Positions 19,279 to 27,563 of a DNA stretch of 64,000 nt are shown here, piece by piece (the stretch's first letter is position 1; each line of letters opens with the position of its first letter). Position numbers and translations under genes: made by a program. The notes under the pieces are model-generated. The model did no database searches. It saw only the letters and a program-made list of their open reading frames with translations, and was not told the origin of the DNA. The DNA comes from Polaribacter ponticola (GTDB taxonomy: Bacteria > Bacteroidota > Bacteroidia > Flavobacteriales > Flavobacteriaceae), in the NCBI RefSeq assembly GCF_026191475.2, contig NZ_JAOSLC020000003.1, positions 1,023,001 to 1,087,000 of the forward strand, written 5' to 3'.

Positions 19279-20362
19279 TATTGTAAAATTTTTTTATAAA
19301 ATCTTGCTTCGCTTTTTCATCATCTCCAAACAACCATTGCAATACATTATCCTCCCAAATCTGACTTTTTTCGGTTTCAGTAATAAGATTTTCTTCTATA
19401 GCTAAATCTAATAACTTGCCAGGATAAGACGATTGTGCATCACTTTCCATTTCACCTAAAGGATAAGGATCATCAAGTCCCATTAATACTTGTTTTGTTC
19501 CTTGTCTTTCTATCATTAACTTTAAAGAGTCAGTATCGTGTACAAGCGTATCAAAGAAAATATTTTTATGCCCAACAGCTTTTCTAGGGTGCGTTTTACC
19601 TTCAAACAAATCTGGACGACCATCAAAACCCTGAATACGTCTACCTAAATTCATTTGCGCCAATTGACCTCCATGAGCAAAACAAGTTCTAATATTTTTA
19701 AAACGCTCTTGCATACCGTTTAACGTATAAAAATGATACGCATCGCCACACTGTGCTAGCATCCAAATTAAATGAAAACGCCAATTGGTATTTTCTAATT
19801 TTATCATTTTATCTCCATCATACGGATGAATTTCAATAGCCAATTTGTATTTGTCTGCTAACTCAAAAATTCGATCATTCTCTTCATCAAAAACACAACG
19901 CCATTGCCCTATAGAATCCATAAAATGTGTTGGTAAACACAATACTTTTAACCCTAATTCTTCTACACAACGTTTCATTTCATCTAAAGCCCCATAAATA
20001 AAACCTGGATGCACAACAAATCCGCATGTAAATTTAGAAGGATGCTCTTTTTGCACTTTCGCGTTAAAATCGTTCTGAAAACGCAATGCTTTTTTCATTT
20101 CTTCCAAACGCAAACCGTTACCATATAATTGAGAAAGATTTAAAACCACAGCGTGATCTAGCTTATTTTTTTCCATCCAGAGTAATTTCTCATCAAGAAA
20201 AAAACTAGAATCCGTTACTGGTCGTTTCCATCCTTTTTGCAACATGTGCTTTCGCTCATTATCTACCCAAAAAATTTCTTTATCCTTCATAAATTGAGGA
20301 ATTTCTTCTGGATAAGGTAATAAATGTGAATGTCCGTTAATTCTTAATTTTCTATTTTTCAT
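19271..20362 (-). CDS. 2-Amino-3-carboxymuconate-6-semialdehyde decarboxylase
   Basis: The 363-residue protein belongs to the ACMSD group of the amidohydrolase superfamily. The metal motif is the start INGHSHLLPYPEE, with later FVVHPGF, EIHPYDGD, CFAHGGQ and LMGLDDPYPLGE supplying further metal and catalytic residues. It decarboxylates the ring-opened product of 3-hydroxyanthranilate to 2-aminomuconate semialdehyde, steering the pathway away from quinolinate. Context agrees: the dioxygenase gene lies upstream in the same operon, and the semialdehyde dehydrogenase and deaminase are also in the cluster. Confidence 0.9.
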   Translation of the reverse strand: MKNRKLRINGHSHLLPYPEEIPQFMKDKEIFWVDNERKHMLQKGWKRPVTDSSFFLDEKLLWMEKNKLDHAVVLNLSQLYGNGLRLEEMKKALRFQNDFNAKVQKEHPSKFTCGFVVHPGFIYGALDEMKRCVEELGLKVLCLPTHFMDSIGQWRCVFDEENDRIFELADKYKLAIEIHPYDGDKMIKLENTNWRFHLIWMLAQCGDAYHFYTLNGMQERFKNIRTCFAHGGQLAQMNLGRRIQGFDGRPDLFEGKTHPRKAVGHKNIFFDTLVHDTDSLKLMIERQGTKQVLMGLDDPYPLGEMESDAQSSYPGKLLDLAIEENLITETEKSQIWEDNVLQWLFGDDEKAKQDFIKKFYNNV

Positions 20363-20364
20363 TT

Positions 20365-20437
20365 GTCATTGCGAGTTTACGAAGCAATCTTTTGATTGAT
20401 TAACAGATTACTTCATTCGTTCCTCATTTGTAATGAC
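20365..20437. repeat. Pair of GATTGC/AATGAC intergenic repeats
   Basis: GTCATTGCGAG...GAAGCAATC (20365-20389) is followed by a degenerate inverted copy, CAGATTACTTC...TAATGACG (20405-20437). Together they can form a long imperfect hairpin in the 110-bp gap between the decarboxylase and dioxygenase genes of the operon, so they could affect the relative expression of the two, but that is inference. Confidence 0.65.
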
Positions 20438-20471
20438 GAACTATTTATTTTTTACTGCTTAATGCAACTGA

Positions 20472-21005
20472 TTAACAATTTACTTTACTGGGTTTTTCCA
20501 TTATTGTTCCGCAATTATCACAAGAACATTTTTGCTTGTCTGAATAATATTTATCGAAAATTACTGGCATATCTGTTTCTATATTATCTAATGCAAATTC
20601 TTCTCTATATAAAGGATTCCCACAGTTTTCACAATACCATTCTAAAGCATCTAACATACCTTCAGAACGTGGATATTCGATAACTAAACCAACTGTATTT
20701 TCTTTTCTTTGAGGTGAGTGAGGTACTTTTGCTGGTAGCAAATAAATATCGCCTTCGTTGATTTCTACATCAATCATTTCTCCTTTATCGTCTATGATTT
20801 TTAAAATCATATCTCCTTCTACTTGATAAAAAAACTCTGGTGTTTCGTTATAATGATAATCTTTTCTAGAATTTGGTCCACCTACAACCATAACAATATA
20901 CTCGCCATTATCCCAAACTTGCTTGTTACCAACTGGTGGTTTTAATAAATGACGATGTTCATCAATCCACTTTTTAAAATTTAAAGGTTGTACTAAATTA
21001 CTCAT
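20472..21005 (-). CDS. nbaC: 3-Hydroxyanthranilate 3,4-dioxygenase
   Basis: The 177-residue cupin opens the ring of 3-hydroxyanthranilate with oxygen and Fe(II). Iron and substrate contacts sit in GGPNSRKDYHYNETPEFFYQ, GDIYLLPAKVPHSPQR and the Arg/Glu segments typical of the family. The C-terminal part has the two-cysteine-pair metal knuckle CENC...CDNC of bacterial enzymes. I chose the start at 21005 (MSNLVQPLNFKKWIDEHRH); codons upstream overlap an intergenic repeat and have no homology. It is in the kynurenine operon between the SDR and the decarboxylase genes. Confidence 0.93.
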   Translation of the reverse strand: MSNLVQPLNFKKWIDEHRHLLKPPVGNKQVWDNGEYIVMVVGGPNSRKDYHYNETPEFFYQVEGDMILKIIDDKGEMIDVEINEGDIYLLPAKVPHSPQRKENTVGLVIEYPRSEGMLDALEWYCENCGNPLYREEFALDNIETDMPVIFDKYYSDKQKCSCDNCGTIMEKPSKVNC

Positions 21006-21090
21006 TTCTTTTAGATTTTTAGATTGTTGGATGTATAGATTGTTAGACTTTAAAATTACTGTTTTTTTATCACTTAAGTTGGCAAACAAG

Positions 21091-21165
21091 TTTAGCCCAG
21101 ATTGAAACGGCATCCTTTTTTCTTTTTCAGAAAAAAGAAATAGTGGAAAGCTGGAAATTGCTTCT
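21091..21165. repeat. Variable-hairpin intergenic repeat, copy B
   Basis: TTTAGCCCAGATTGAAACGG and GCATCC form the left arm; TAGTGGAAAGCTGGAAATTG and CTTC form the right arm. A CTTTTTTC/GAAAAAAG hairpin lies between. The copy is within the operon, between the SDR and dioxygenase genes. Confidence 0.7.
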
Positions 21166-21172
21166 AATAAAA

Positions 21173-21949
21173 TTACAAACTTTTTGTTCTTCCACCATCA
21201 ACAGGAACATTAATTCCGTTAATAAAACTTGCTTTTTCACTTGTTAAAAATACAATTGCGTTTGCAATTTCTTCTGGTTTTCCAAAACGATTTGCTGGTG
21301 AAGCCTTCATCATAATATCAGAAACTTTTTCTATAGTAAATCCTGTTTTTTTAGATTTATTTTTAATAATCTCAGTTAATCGCTCAGTATTTGTTGCACC
21401 TGGTAAAACATTGTTTACTGTAATACTAAATTGCCCCAATTCATTTGCTAATGTTTTAGACCAATTTGCAACTGCACCTCTAATAGTATTACTAACCCCT
21501 AAACCATCTAAAGGTTGTTTTACTGAAGTAGAAATTACATTTATTATTCTACCATAACCACAATCTTTCATATAAGGAACTAAAGCCTGAACTAAAACGT
21601 GATTACATTTTAGATGCAGAGTAAAAGCTTTTTCAAATTCACCTATTTCTGCATTAAAAATTGAACCTCCTGCTGGTCCACCAGTATTATTTATTAAGAT
21701 ATGAAAGTTTAATTTTGAATTTTCTAAAACTTCTTTTAATTCATCTGGCTTAGAAAAATCTGCAACTAAATAACTATGTTTTTGATTGTTGTTTGGCAAC
21801 TCTGCTAAAACAGATTTTAATTTTTCTTCATTTCTAGCAATTAAAGTTACGTTTGCACCTTCTTCTGCAAGTAAAATTGCTGTTGCTTTTCCTATGCCTT
21901 GTGTGCTTCCGCAAACTAAGGCGTTTTTGTTTTGTAATTTTAAATTCAT
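21173..21949 (-). CDS. Divergent SDR-family oxidoreductase
   Basis: The 258-residue protein has the SDR nucleotide motif (VCGSTQGIGKATA), ILINNTGGPAGG and a C-terminal SDR end (FINGINVPVDGGRTKSL). At the catalytic site, where the family has YxxxK, it reads SNTIR, replacing the tyrosine by serine and the lysine by arginine, so it may not act as a normal dehydrogenase. It belongs to the kynurenine operon. Similar divergent SDRs occur in aromatic degradation clusters; the reaction here is unknown. Confidence 0.85.
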   Translation of the reverse strand: MNLKLQNKNALVCGSTQGIGKATAILLAEEGANVTLIARNEEKLKSVLAELPNNNQKHSYLVADFSKPDELKEVLENSKLNFHILINNTGGPAGGSIFNAEIGEFEKAFTLHLKCNHVLVQALVPYMKDCGYGRIINVISTSVKQPLDGLGVSNTIRGAVANWSKTLANELGQFSITVNNVLPGATNTERLTEIIKNKSKKTGFTIEKVSDIMMKASPANRFGKPEEIANAIVFLTSEKASFINGINVPVDGGRTKSL

Positions 21950-22025
21950 ATTTTATAGATGAGAGAAAAAAGAAGTTAGAAACAAGACTTTTTGGTCTCT
22001 TTTTTTGATTCTTTTATCTTAATTC

Positions 22026-22244
22026 TTATTTATTCTCTAATATCATTTTTTTAATTTTCACTGCTTTTTCAAAGTGATCTAATTTGTGAGTTTCAATCCA
22101 CCAAGTTGCTGCTTCCATTAACAACTTCGGATTGTCATTTTTATTTTTGAAAAATGCATAAAAAGACAAACCTACGTTTGTTCCTTTCTTGTCAATTTTA
22201 TCATCACAAACTTGTATGATTTTTTCTCTTAATTCTTTATTCAT
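22026..22244 (-). CDS. Small conserved cytosolic protein, possibly DUF6500
   Basis: The 72-residue protein is helical and charged (LREKIIQVCDDKIDKKG, NVGLSFYAFF, AATWWIETHKLDHFEKA). I believe it belongs to a small family of unknown function (DUF6500), but this is from memory. It lies between the SDR and the aldehyde dehydrogenase genes on the same strand. No catalytic residues can be pointed to. Confidence 0.65.
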   Translation of the reverse strand: MNKELREKIIQVCDDKIDKKGTNVGLSFYAFFKNKNDNPKLLMEAATWWIETHKLDHFEKAVKIKKMILENK

Positions 22245-22423
22245 TTTTTTATTTAAAGATTAAATAATTCAAAAATTGAAAATAATTATATTTTCAGCTT
22301 CCAAATTAGTTCTCGATACAATTTTTCGATCCTCAAAATCACTCGAACTGACACTAACATTTTGCAATTATTGTAGTTTAAAACGAACAATGGAATCCTT
22401 TAATATTTTAATTCTTAAATCTT

Positions 22424-23863
22424 TTAATACTTAATACAAATATTCTTTGGTTCTGTAAAGAAACGTAGTGCTTCAAATCCGCCTTCGCGTCCTACTCCAC
22501 TTTCTTTTTGTCCGCCAAAAGGAGTTCTTAAATCTCTCATTAGCCATGTATTGACCCAAACAATTCCGCAATGTAATTGTTTAGAAAATTGCATGGTTCG
22601 GTTTAAGTTATTTGTCCATAAAGTAGCTGATAATCCGTATTTTACGTCATTTGCTAATTGTAAAGCTCCTCCATCTGTTTTAAATGACATTAAAGTTACA
22701 ACAGGACCAAAAATTTCTTCTTGATTCAATCTACACGTATTGCTTTCTACCTCTACAATTGTTGGTTGTAAATAGTAGCCATTTTCACAATTTTCAACCT
22801 CAACTTTCTTTCCTCCAAAAAGTATTTTTCCGCCTTCATTTTCTGCTATATCAATATACGATTTCACTTTTTCTAAATGTTGTTTAGAAACCAAAGCGCC
22901 AATATTTGTACTTTCTTCTGACGGATTTCCAACTTTTAATTGTGATACTTTCTGAACAAAATCTTTTTTGAATTGCTCATAGATTTTTTCTTCTACAAAA
23001 ATTCTACTTCCACATAAACAAATCTGACCTTGATTTGCAAACGAAGAGCGAACCGTAGTTTCTAACATCTTCTCATAATCGCAATCTGCAAAAATGATAT
23101 TCGGATTTTTACCGCCTAATTCCAACGATAATTTTTTAAACATTGGTGCGGCAACTCGTGCAATATGCGCGCCTGTTGTTGTTCCTCCTGTAAAAGAAAT
23201 TGCTTTAATCTTTTTATGTTCAACAATTGCTTGCCCTGTTGAAGTTCCTAATCCGTGAACAATATTCAACACGCCTTTTGGCAAACCAGCTTCTGTACAA
23301 ATTTCTCCTAATAAATAAGCTGTCATTGGTGTTACTTCGCTTGGTTTTGCAATCACACAATTTCCTGATGCAATTGCTGGCGCAATTTTCCAAGTAAATA
23401 AATACAAAGGTAAATTCCACGGAGAAATGCAACCGACAACTCCAATTGGTTGGCGTAAGGTAAAATTAACAGCATTTAAACCTACGCTTTCGTGTGCTTC
23501 CGAAGAAAACTGGGTAATGGCATTTGCAAAAAACTGAAAGTTAGACGACGCTCTTGGAATATCTATTGCTTTGGCTAAACTCAACGGTTTGCCGTTATCT
23601 TTTGATTCTGCTGCCGCAAGTTTGTCTAAATTTTTGGTGATTAAATCTGCTATTTTTGATAGGATTTTATGGCGTTCATCTAAAGTTGTATTGCTCCAAC
23701 TTGGAAAAACTTTTGCTGCAGATTGAAATGCCAACTCAACATCTTCTTTGGTTGAGTTTGGTATTTGTCCGCAAACTTCTCCTATTGCTGGATTGTAGTT
23801 ATCAATAAACTCGCCGTTTATTGGGTTTATGAATTCTCCGTTTATGTAGTTTTTTATGTTCAT
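22424..23863 (-). CDS. Aldehyde dehydrogenase, likely 2-aminomuconate semialdehyde
   Basis: The 479-residue protein has all landmarks of the NAD-dependent aldehyde dehydrogenase family: FISPWNLPLYL-like CISPWNLPLYLFTWK, ISFTGGTTTGAHIA, the catalytic Glu in LELGGKNPNI, and the catalytic Cys in FANQGQICLCGSR. In its operon with ACMS decarboxylase and 3-hydroxyanthranilate dioxygenase the expected substrate is 2-aminomuconate 6-semialdehyde, giving 2-aminomuconate (AmnC/NbaE type). The family alone does not fix the substrate; the context makes it likely. Confidence 0.88.
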   Translation of the reverse strand: MNIKNYINGEFINPINGEFIDNYNPAIGEVCGQIPNSTKEDVELAFQSAAKVFPSWSNTTLDERHKILSKIADLITKNLDKLAAAESKDNGKPLSLAKAIDIPRASSNFQFFANAITQFSSEAHESVGLNAVNFTLRQPIGVVGCISPWNLPLYLFTWKIAPAIASGNCVIAKPSEVTPMTAYLLGEICTEAGLPKGVLNIVHGLGTSTGQAIVEHKKIKAISFTGGTTTGAHIARVAAPMFKKLSLELGGKNPNIIFADCDYEKMLETTVRSSFANQGQICLCGSRIFVEEKIYEQFKKDFVQKVSQLKVGNPSEESTNIGALVSKQHLEKVKSYIDIAENEGGKILFGGKKVEVENCENGYYLQPTIVEVESNTCRLNQEEIFGPVVTLMSFKTDGGALQLANDVKYGLSATLWTNNLNRTMQFSKQLHCGIVWVNTWLMRDLRTPFGGQKESGVGREGGFEALRFFTEPKNICIKY

Positions 23864-23866
23864 TAT

Positions 23867-24520
23867 TTATAATGCTGAACAAACTGAAATTAAAAGATAA
23901 TTTTTATCTAAAAATTCTTTTTGTAGTTTACTATAGTATTTAAAATAAGGTTCTTCTTTTTGACCTTTAATGGTTCTTAATTCTTTGACCTTTTTTACAA
24001 GTAAAGGCTTAATTTTTTCTTTTTCCTGGTTTAATTGTGTTATTTCATCTGTTGTTATTAAAATGTCAGAGCAATTTTCAGAAAAAATATCTTCTTCACC
24101 TTCTTTATTGATAAAAATGTAATTAATCCCCTTTTGATTGATAATTCTAAATTCCTTTTCATTTAATTTTATCAATCTATAACTCGGTGTAAAACTCAAA
24201 TATTCAGAAATTCTAATAGATTTATTTTTTAAAAAGTTGATTTTCACCTCTGAATCTTTAACAGTAAAATCATAATTAATACCAAAACTTAAAGTTTTAA
24301 TATTTTTGTAAATATTAATTTCATTTTTGGAACTTGTTCTTTTTAAATAACTATAAAAATCTTCATTTTGCTGAAACTTCTCATAACTATAATGATAAAC
24401 ATAACCGATTAAGTTTTCTCCGGCAACATCTACATTAATAAAAAAACGATAAGCATAACCTGCGTCAGCAAATAAATTTGTTGAAATAGAAATTAATATT
24501 ATTAAAATTATTTTCTTCAT
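23867..24520 (-). CDS. Secreted hypothetical protein in the kynurenine operon
   Basis: The 217-residue product has an N-terminal signal peptide (KKIILIILISISTNLFADA) and a soluble, lysine- and glutamate-rich remainder. There is no lipobox cysteine. I recognise no family. It ends three bases before the aldehyde dehydrogenase start, so it is co-transcribed with a cytosolic catabolic enzyme, which is unexpected for an exported protein. Confidence 0.65.
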   Translation of the reverse strand: MKKIILIILISISTNLFADAGYAYRFFINVDVAGENLIGYVYHYSYEKFQQNEDFYSYLKRTSSKNEINIYKNIKTLSFGINYDFTVKDSEVKINFLKNKSIRISEYLSFTPSYRLIKLNEKEFRIINQKGINYIFINKEGEEDIFSENCSDILITTDEITQLNQEKEKIKPLLVKKVKELRTIKGQKEEPYFKYYSKLQKEFLDKNYLLISVCSAL

Positions 24521-24587
24521 CTTAAATTATAGATTCCTGCCTTCACAGGAATGACAAAACTGTCTTGGTTCTTATTTCTTAATAACT

Positions 24588-24993
24588 CTAATCATTCTTT
24601 TTATAAGCCGTCACTTTAATTTCCACCACCAAATCTGGATGCGGTAATTGATGCACTGCAACTGTGGTTCTTGTTGGCCCAGTTTCTTTATCAAAAAACT
24701 CTGCGTAGGCTTTGTTATAACCTGCAAAATCGTTCATATTTACCAAGAACGAAGAAACATCTACGACATCTTTTATGGATGCTCCAACGGTTTTTAAAGT
24801 TTTATCGATGTTGTTTAAAACTTCACGTGTTTGTGTTTCGGCATTTAAACGCTTTGTACCCATTTCGTCAATAATGTCTACTCCAGCAATTGAATTATCT
24901 GAACGTCTTGAACTTGTTCCTGAAACAAATATAAAATCTCCCACAACTTTTACGTGTGGATATGCGCCTCTTGGTGTTACTTTTTTTTGACAT
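24588..24993 (-). CDS. RidA-family deaminase, probable 2-aminomuconate deaminase (frameshift)
   Basis: The repaired protein has about 134 residues. It starts [20 protein letters not shown] and continues with [28 protein letters not shown] and [10 protein letters not shown], as in the YjgF/RidA family. The frame is broken by one extra base in a run of eight T (plus strand) at 24981-24988, right after the start codon. RidA relatives AmnD and NbaF remove the amino group of 2-aminomuconate; in this operon that is the probable reaction. General enamine/imine deaminase activity is the alternative. Confidence 0.82.
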
Positions 24994-24995
24994 AT

Positions 24996-25517
24996 TTATG
25001 CGGTTGCTAAAGTTAATAACTTTACTGTTGTGTTATAATTTCTTGTGGTTGCCGTTATGTTTAACTTTCGTTCAAACAAATTGTTAGACAGTTTTGTTTT
25101 TGCAAATGTTGACGGACAATAAATATACACCATATCATCGTGAATTTTATATTCATCGTCATTAATTCCTTTTGCTTCAATTTTAGTTTCCGTTGTCTTT
25201 TTATCTAAAAATACAAAAGCTACTATTTTTGGATTTTCTGTCGGAAAAGGATAATTCTTAATCGCTTTTTTCCATTCTGAAACGGTTTTTGCAATTACCG
25301 GAACATCATACCCAAATTTAATTGTAATTCCGTCTTTTATCTTTTTACAGATAATGGTTTTACTCTCTTCGGAAGTTAAAATAATATTTCCACTTTGGAT
25401 ATATGTTTTTACATTTTGAAAACCCAACTCATTTAATAAATCACGTAAATCTGCCATCGGAAGTTTATTTTTTCCTGACACGTTGATTCCGCGAAGTAAG
25501 ATGATGTATGTTTTCAT
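24996..25517 (-). CDS. DUF1697 family protein
   Basis: The 173-residue protein has the DUF1697 signature: YIILLRGINVSGKNKLPMAD followed by LGFQNVKTYIQSGNIIL and a C-terminal KLSNNLFERKLNITATTRN. The family has no firmly known activity. It starts at the base next to the kmo stop and ends two bases before the RidA start, so it lies inside the kynurenine operon, though relatives elsewhere are not tied to this pathway. Confidence 0.88.
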   Translation of the reverse strand: MKTYIILLRGINVSGKNKLPMADLRDLLNELGFQNVKTYIQSGNIILTSEESKTIICKKIKDGITIKFGYDVPVIAKTVSEWKKAIKNYPFPTENPKIVAFVFLDKKTTETKIEAKGINDDEYKIHDDMVYIYCPSTFAKTKLSNNLFERKLNITATTRNYNTTVKLLTLATA

Positions 25518-26911
25518 TTATAATCCTGCGATTTTATCTTCTTGTAAAATTTCGTTAGTTTCTTGTTGCACCTTTTTTAATACTGATTTTAAATCAGAAA
25601 TATCTTCTAAATCATTATCTGCAACCATATTTAACAATGCTTTATCTTGAGCTCTTCCTCTTTTCATTGCTTCTGCATATGGAATATCTTCGTTAAAAGT
25701 CACCATCGAGTATTTCGAGAAATACTCATTTGGAAATTTTTTTCTAATGTCATTTCTAATTTTCGTTTTTCTTTAAAAATAGGATTTGCAACGTGATCTT
25801 TCATCTCGTGAAAGTTATCAATCGCTAAATCAGCAATGGCATCTGTATCTTCTTTTCTTGAATTTTGATACGTTTTAAAAACTGCTTCCCAACTCCCTAA
25901 ATCTTGATTTAAAATCGAGTCAAAAACCGTAACATCTTCAAACGAAGCATTCATTCCTTGTCCATAAAACGGAACAATAGCATGTGCAGCATCGCCCATT
26001 AAAATGGTTTTATTTTGGTACATCCAAGGCGAACATTTTACAGTTCCTAACGCTCCTGTTGGATTGTTAAAAAATTCATCTTTTATACTTGGAATCAATT
26101 CTAATGCATCAGGAAATTGCTCTTCAAAAAAGGCGGTTATTTTTTCTTCGGAAGTTAAATTATTGAAATTATATTTTCCTTCATCATAACTTAAAAAGAG
26201 CGTTACTGTAAAACTTCCGTCCATATTTGGTAAGGCAATTAACATATATTCTCCACGAGGCCAAATGTGTAAATGTCCATCACTTATTTGATGTTTTCCA
26301 TTTTTATCGGCTGGAATTTCTAATTCTTTATAACCGTGCGTTAAATAATTTTGCGAATAACTAAATAAAAACTTACGCTCTAAATAGTAACTTTTACGCA
26401 ACACTGAACCTGCACCATCAGTTCCGAAGATAACATCGGCATCAATCGAAAACTCCTCTTTTGTTGTATAATTTTTAAAATGTGCAACTGTGTTTTCTAT
26501 ATCTACCGAAGTACATTTTGAATTGAAATGTATATTTACATTTTTGTGCTTTTCAGCTTCTGTAAGTAGAATTCCGTTTAAATCGCCACGAGAAATTGAA
26601 TTGATATACTCATTTTCTCTACCAGAATAATTAGACGCAAAAGTATTTCCTTCTTTGTCATGCATTAAGCGTCCATACATCGGAATGCATATTTCTCTTG
26701 CCTTTTCTTCTACTCCGCATAAACGTAAGGCTTTAAATCCGCGGTCTGACAATGCTAAATTTATACTTCTTCCTGCGGAAATATCTGTAGTTCGTAAATC
26801 TGGACGACTTTCATACACCTCAACTTTATAACCTCTTTGGGCTAAACGCAATGCTAATAAACTTCCGCAAAGTCCAGCTCCTAATATTAGTATTTTATCT
26901 TTTTTGTTCAT
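25518..26911 (-). CDS. kmo: Kynurenine 3-monooxygenase (one frameshift in this sequence)
   Basis: This FAD-dependent hydroxylase turns kynurenine into 3-hydroxykynurenine with NADPH and oxygen. Visible are the dinucleotide fold ILGAGLCGSLLALRLAQRGY, the DG-type stretch VIFGTDGAGSVLR and the FAD motif ILMGDAAHAIVPFYGQGMNA. The main frame ends early after SRNTRW; a T run at 25737-25743 on the plus strand is one base short, and repair gives FPNEYFSKYSMVTFNEDIPY and the rest of the C-terminus to 25518 (about 464 residues). The short frame at 25518-25706 is thus the end of this gene. It overlaps the upstream lipoprotein gene by 17 bases. Confidence 0.92.
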
Positions 26912-27563
26912 TATTTAATATTGATTGGAAATAAAAGTCATAAGCTACATATAACTTAACAAATTCTAAATTTTCTAATTGTGAAAAATTAAGTGCAGTT
27001 ACTTTTGTTCTTGGTGATGCATTACAAACAGATTCTAAAGCCTCTATATATTGATTGAACTTCTTACTTTCATTTTGACTTTTAATACACTGAAAAAAAT
27101 CTTCATAAGGATAAAAGATATATGAACTTTTGAGTTGTTCATCAGACATTATACTATCATTATTTATTAATAGAACAACCTCTTCATTTTCACCTTCACC
27201 AATTCTTTCTTCATAATTTTTATTTAAGTCATAAAGATTAATATATATAGATTCAAAAACTTTAGATTGTTTTAATTCTTTTATAAAAGATAAAGATGCT
27301 TTTGAATGTAACTTTATCTGTGAATTTAAGGGTTCTACAAAATCTTTCAAATATTTTTTATAGAGTTCATTTATCGTCAATTTTTCATCTGAATAAAATT
27401 CTTTAAGCTCATTTTCAAAAACAGAAACCCCTTCATTTAAAAACTTAACTTCATCTTTTGAAAAACAACTTGATAAATTATTTGCATAATTTACAGTCAC
27501 TTTTACCGTATTCGAACAAGTAAACAGAAAAAAACAACTAAAAATAATAAATATCTTTTTCAT
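26895..27563 (-). CDS. Lipoprotein of unknown function in the kynurenine operon
   Basis: The 222-residue protein has a lipoprotein signal (KKIFIIFSCFFLFTCSN, lipobox FTC at about residues 14-16) and a helical, acidic body. I recognise no domain. It starts at the base next to the kynU stop and overlaps kmo by 17 bases, so it is tightly coupled to two cytosolic enzymes of the same pathway. A role in binding or sensing an extracellular substrate is possible but is only inference. Confidence 0.7.
   Translation of the reverse strand: MKKIFIIFSCFFLFTCSNTVKVTVNYANNLSSCFSKDEVKFLNEGVSVFENELKEFYSDEKLTINELYKKYLKDFVEPLNSQIKLHSKASLSFIKELKQSKVFESIYINLYDLNKNYEERIGEGENEEVVLLINNDSIMSDEQLKSSYIFYPYEDFFQCIKSQNESKKFNQYIEALESVCNASPRTKVTALNFSQLENLEFVKLYVAYDFYFQSILNNEQKR

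Noticed and set aside
21006..21113. Longer N-terminus for 3-hydroxyanthranilate dioxygenase
   Set aside because: The extra part runs into intergenic repeat B, and the enzyme normally starts near MSNLVQPLNF.
25518..25706. A separate 62-residue gene after kmo
   Set aside because: Its sequence is the expected C-terminus of kynurenine monooxygenase, put out of frame by a short T run at 25737-25743.
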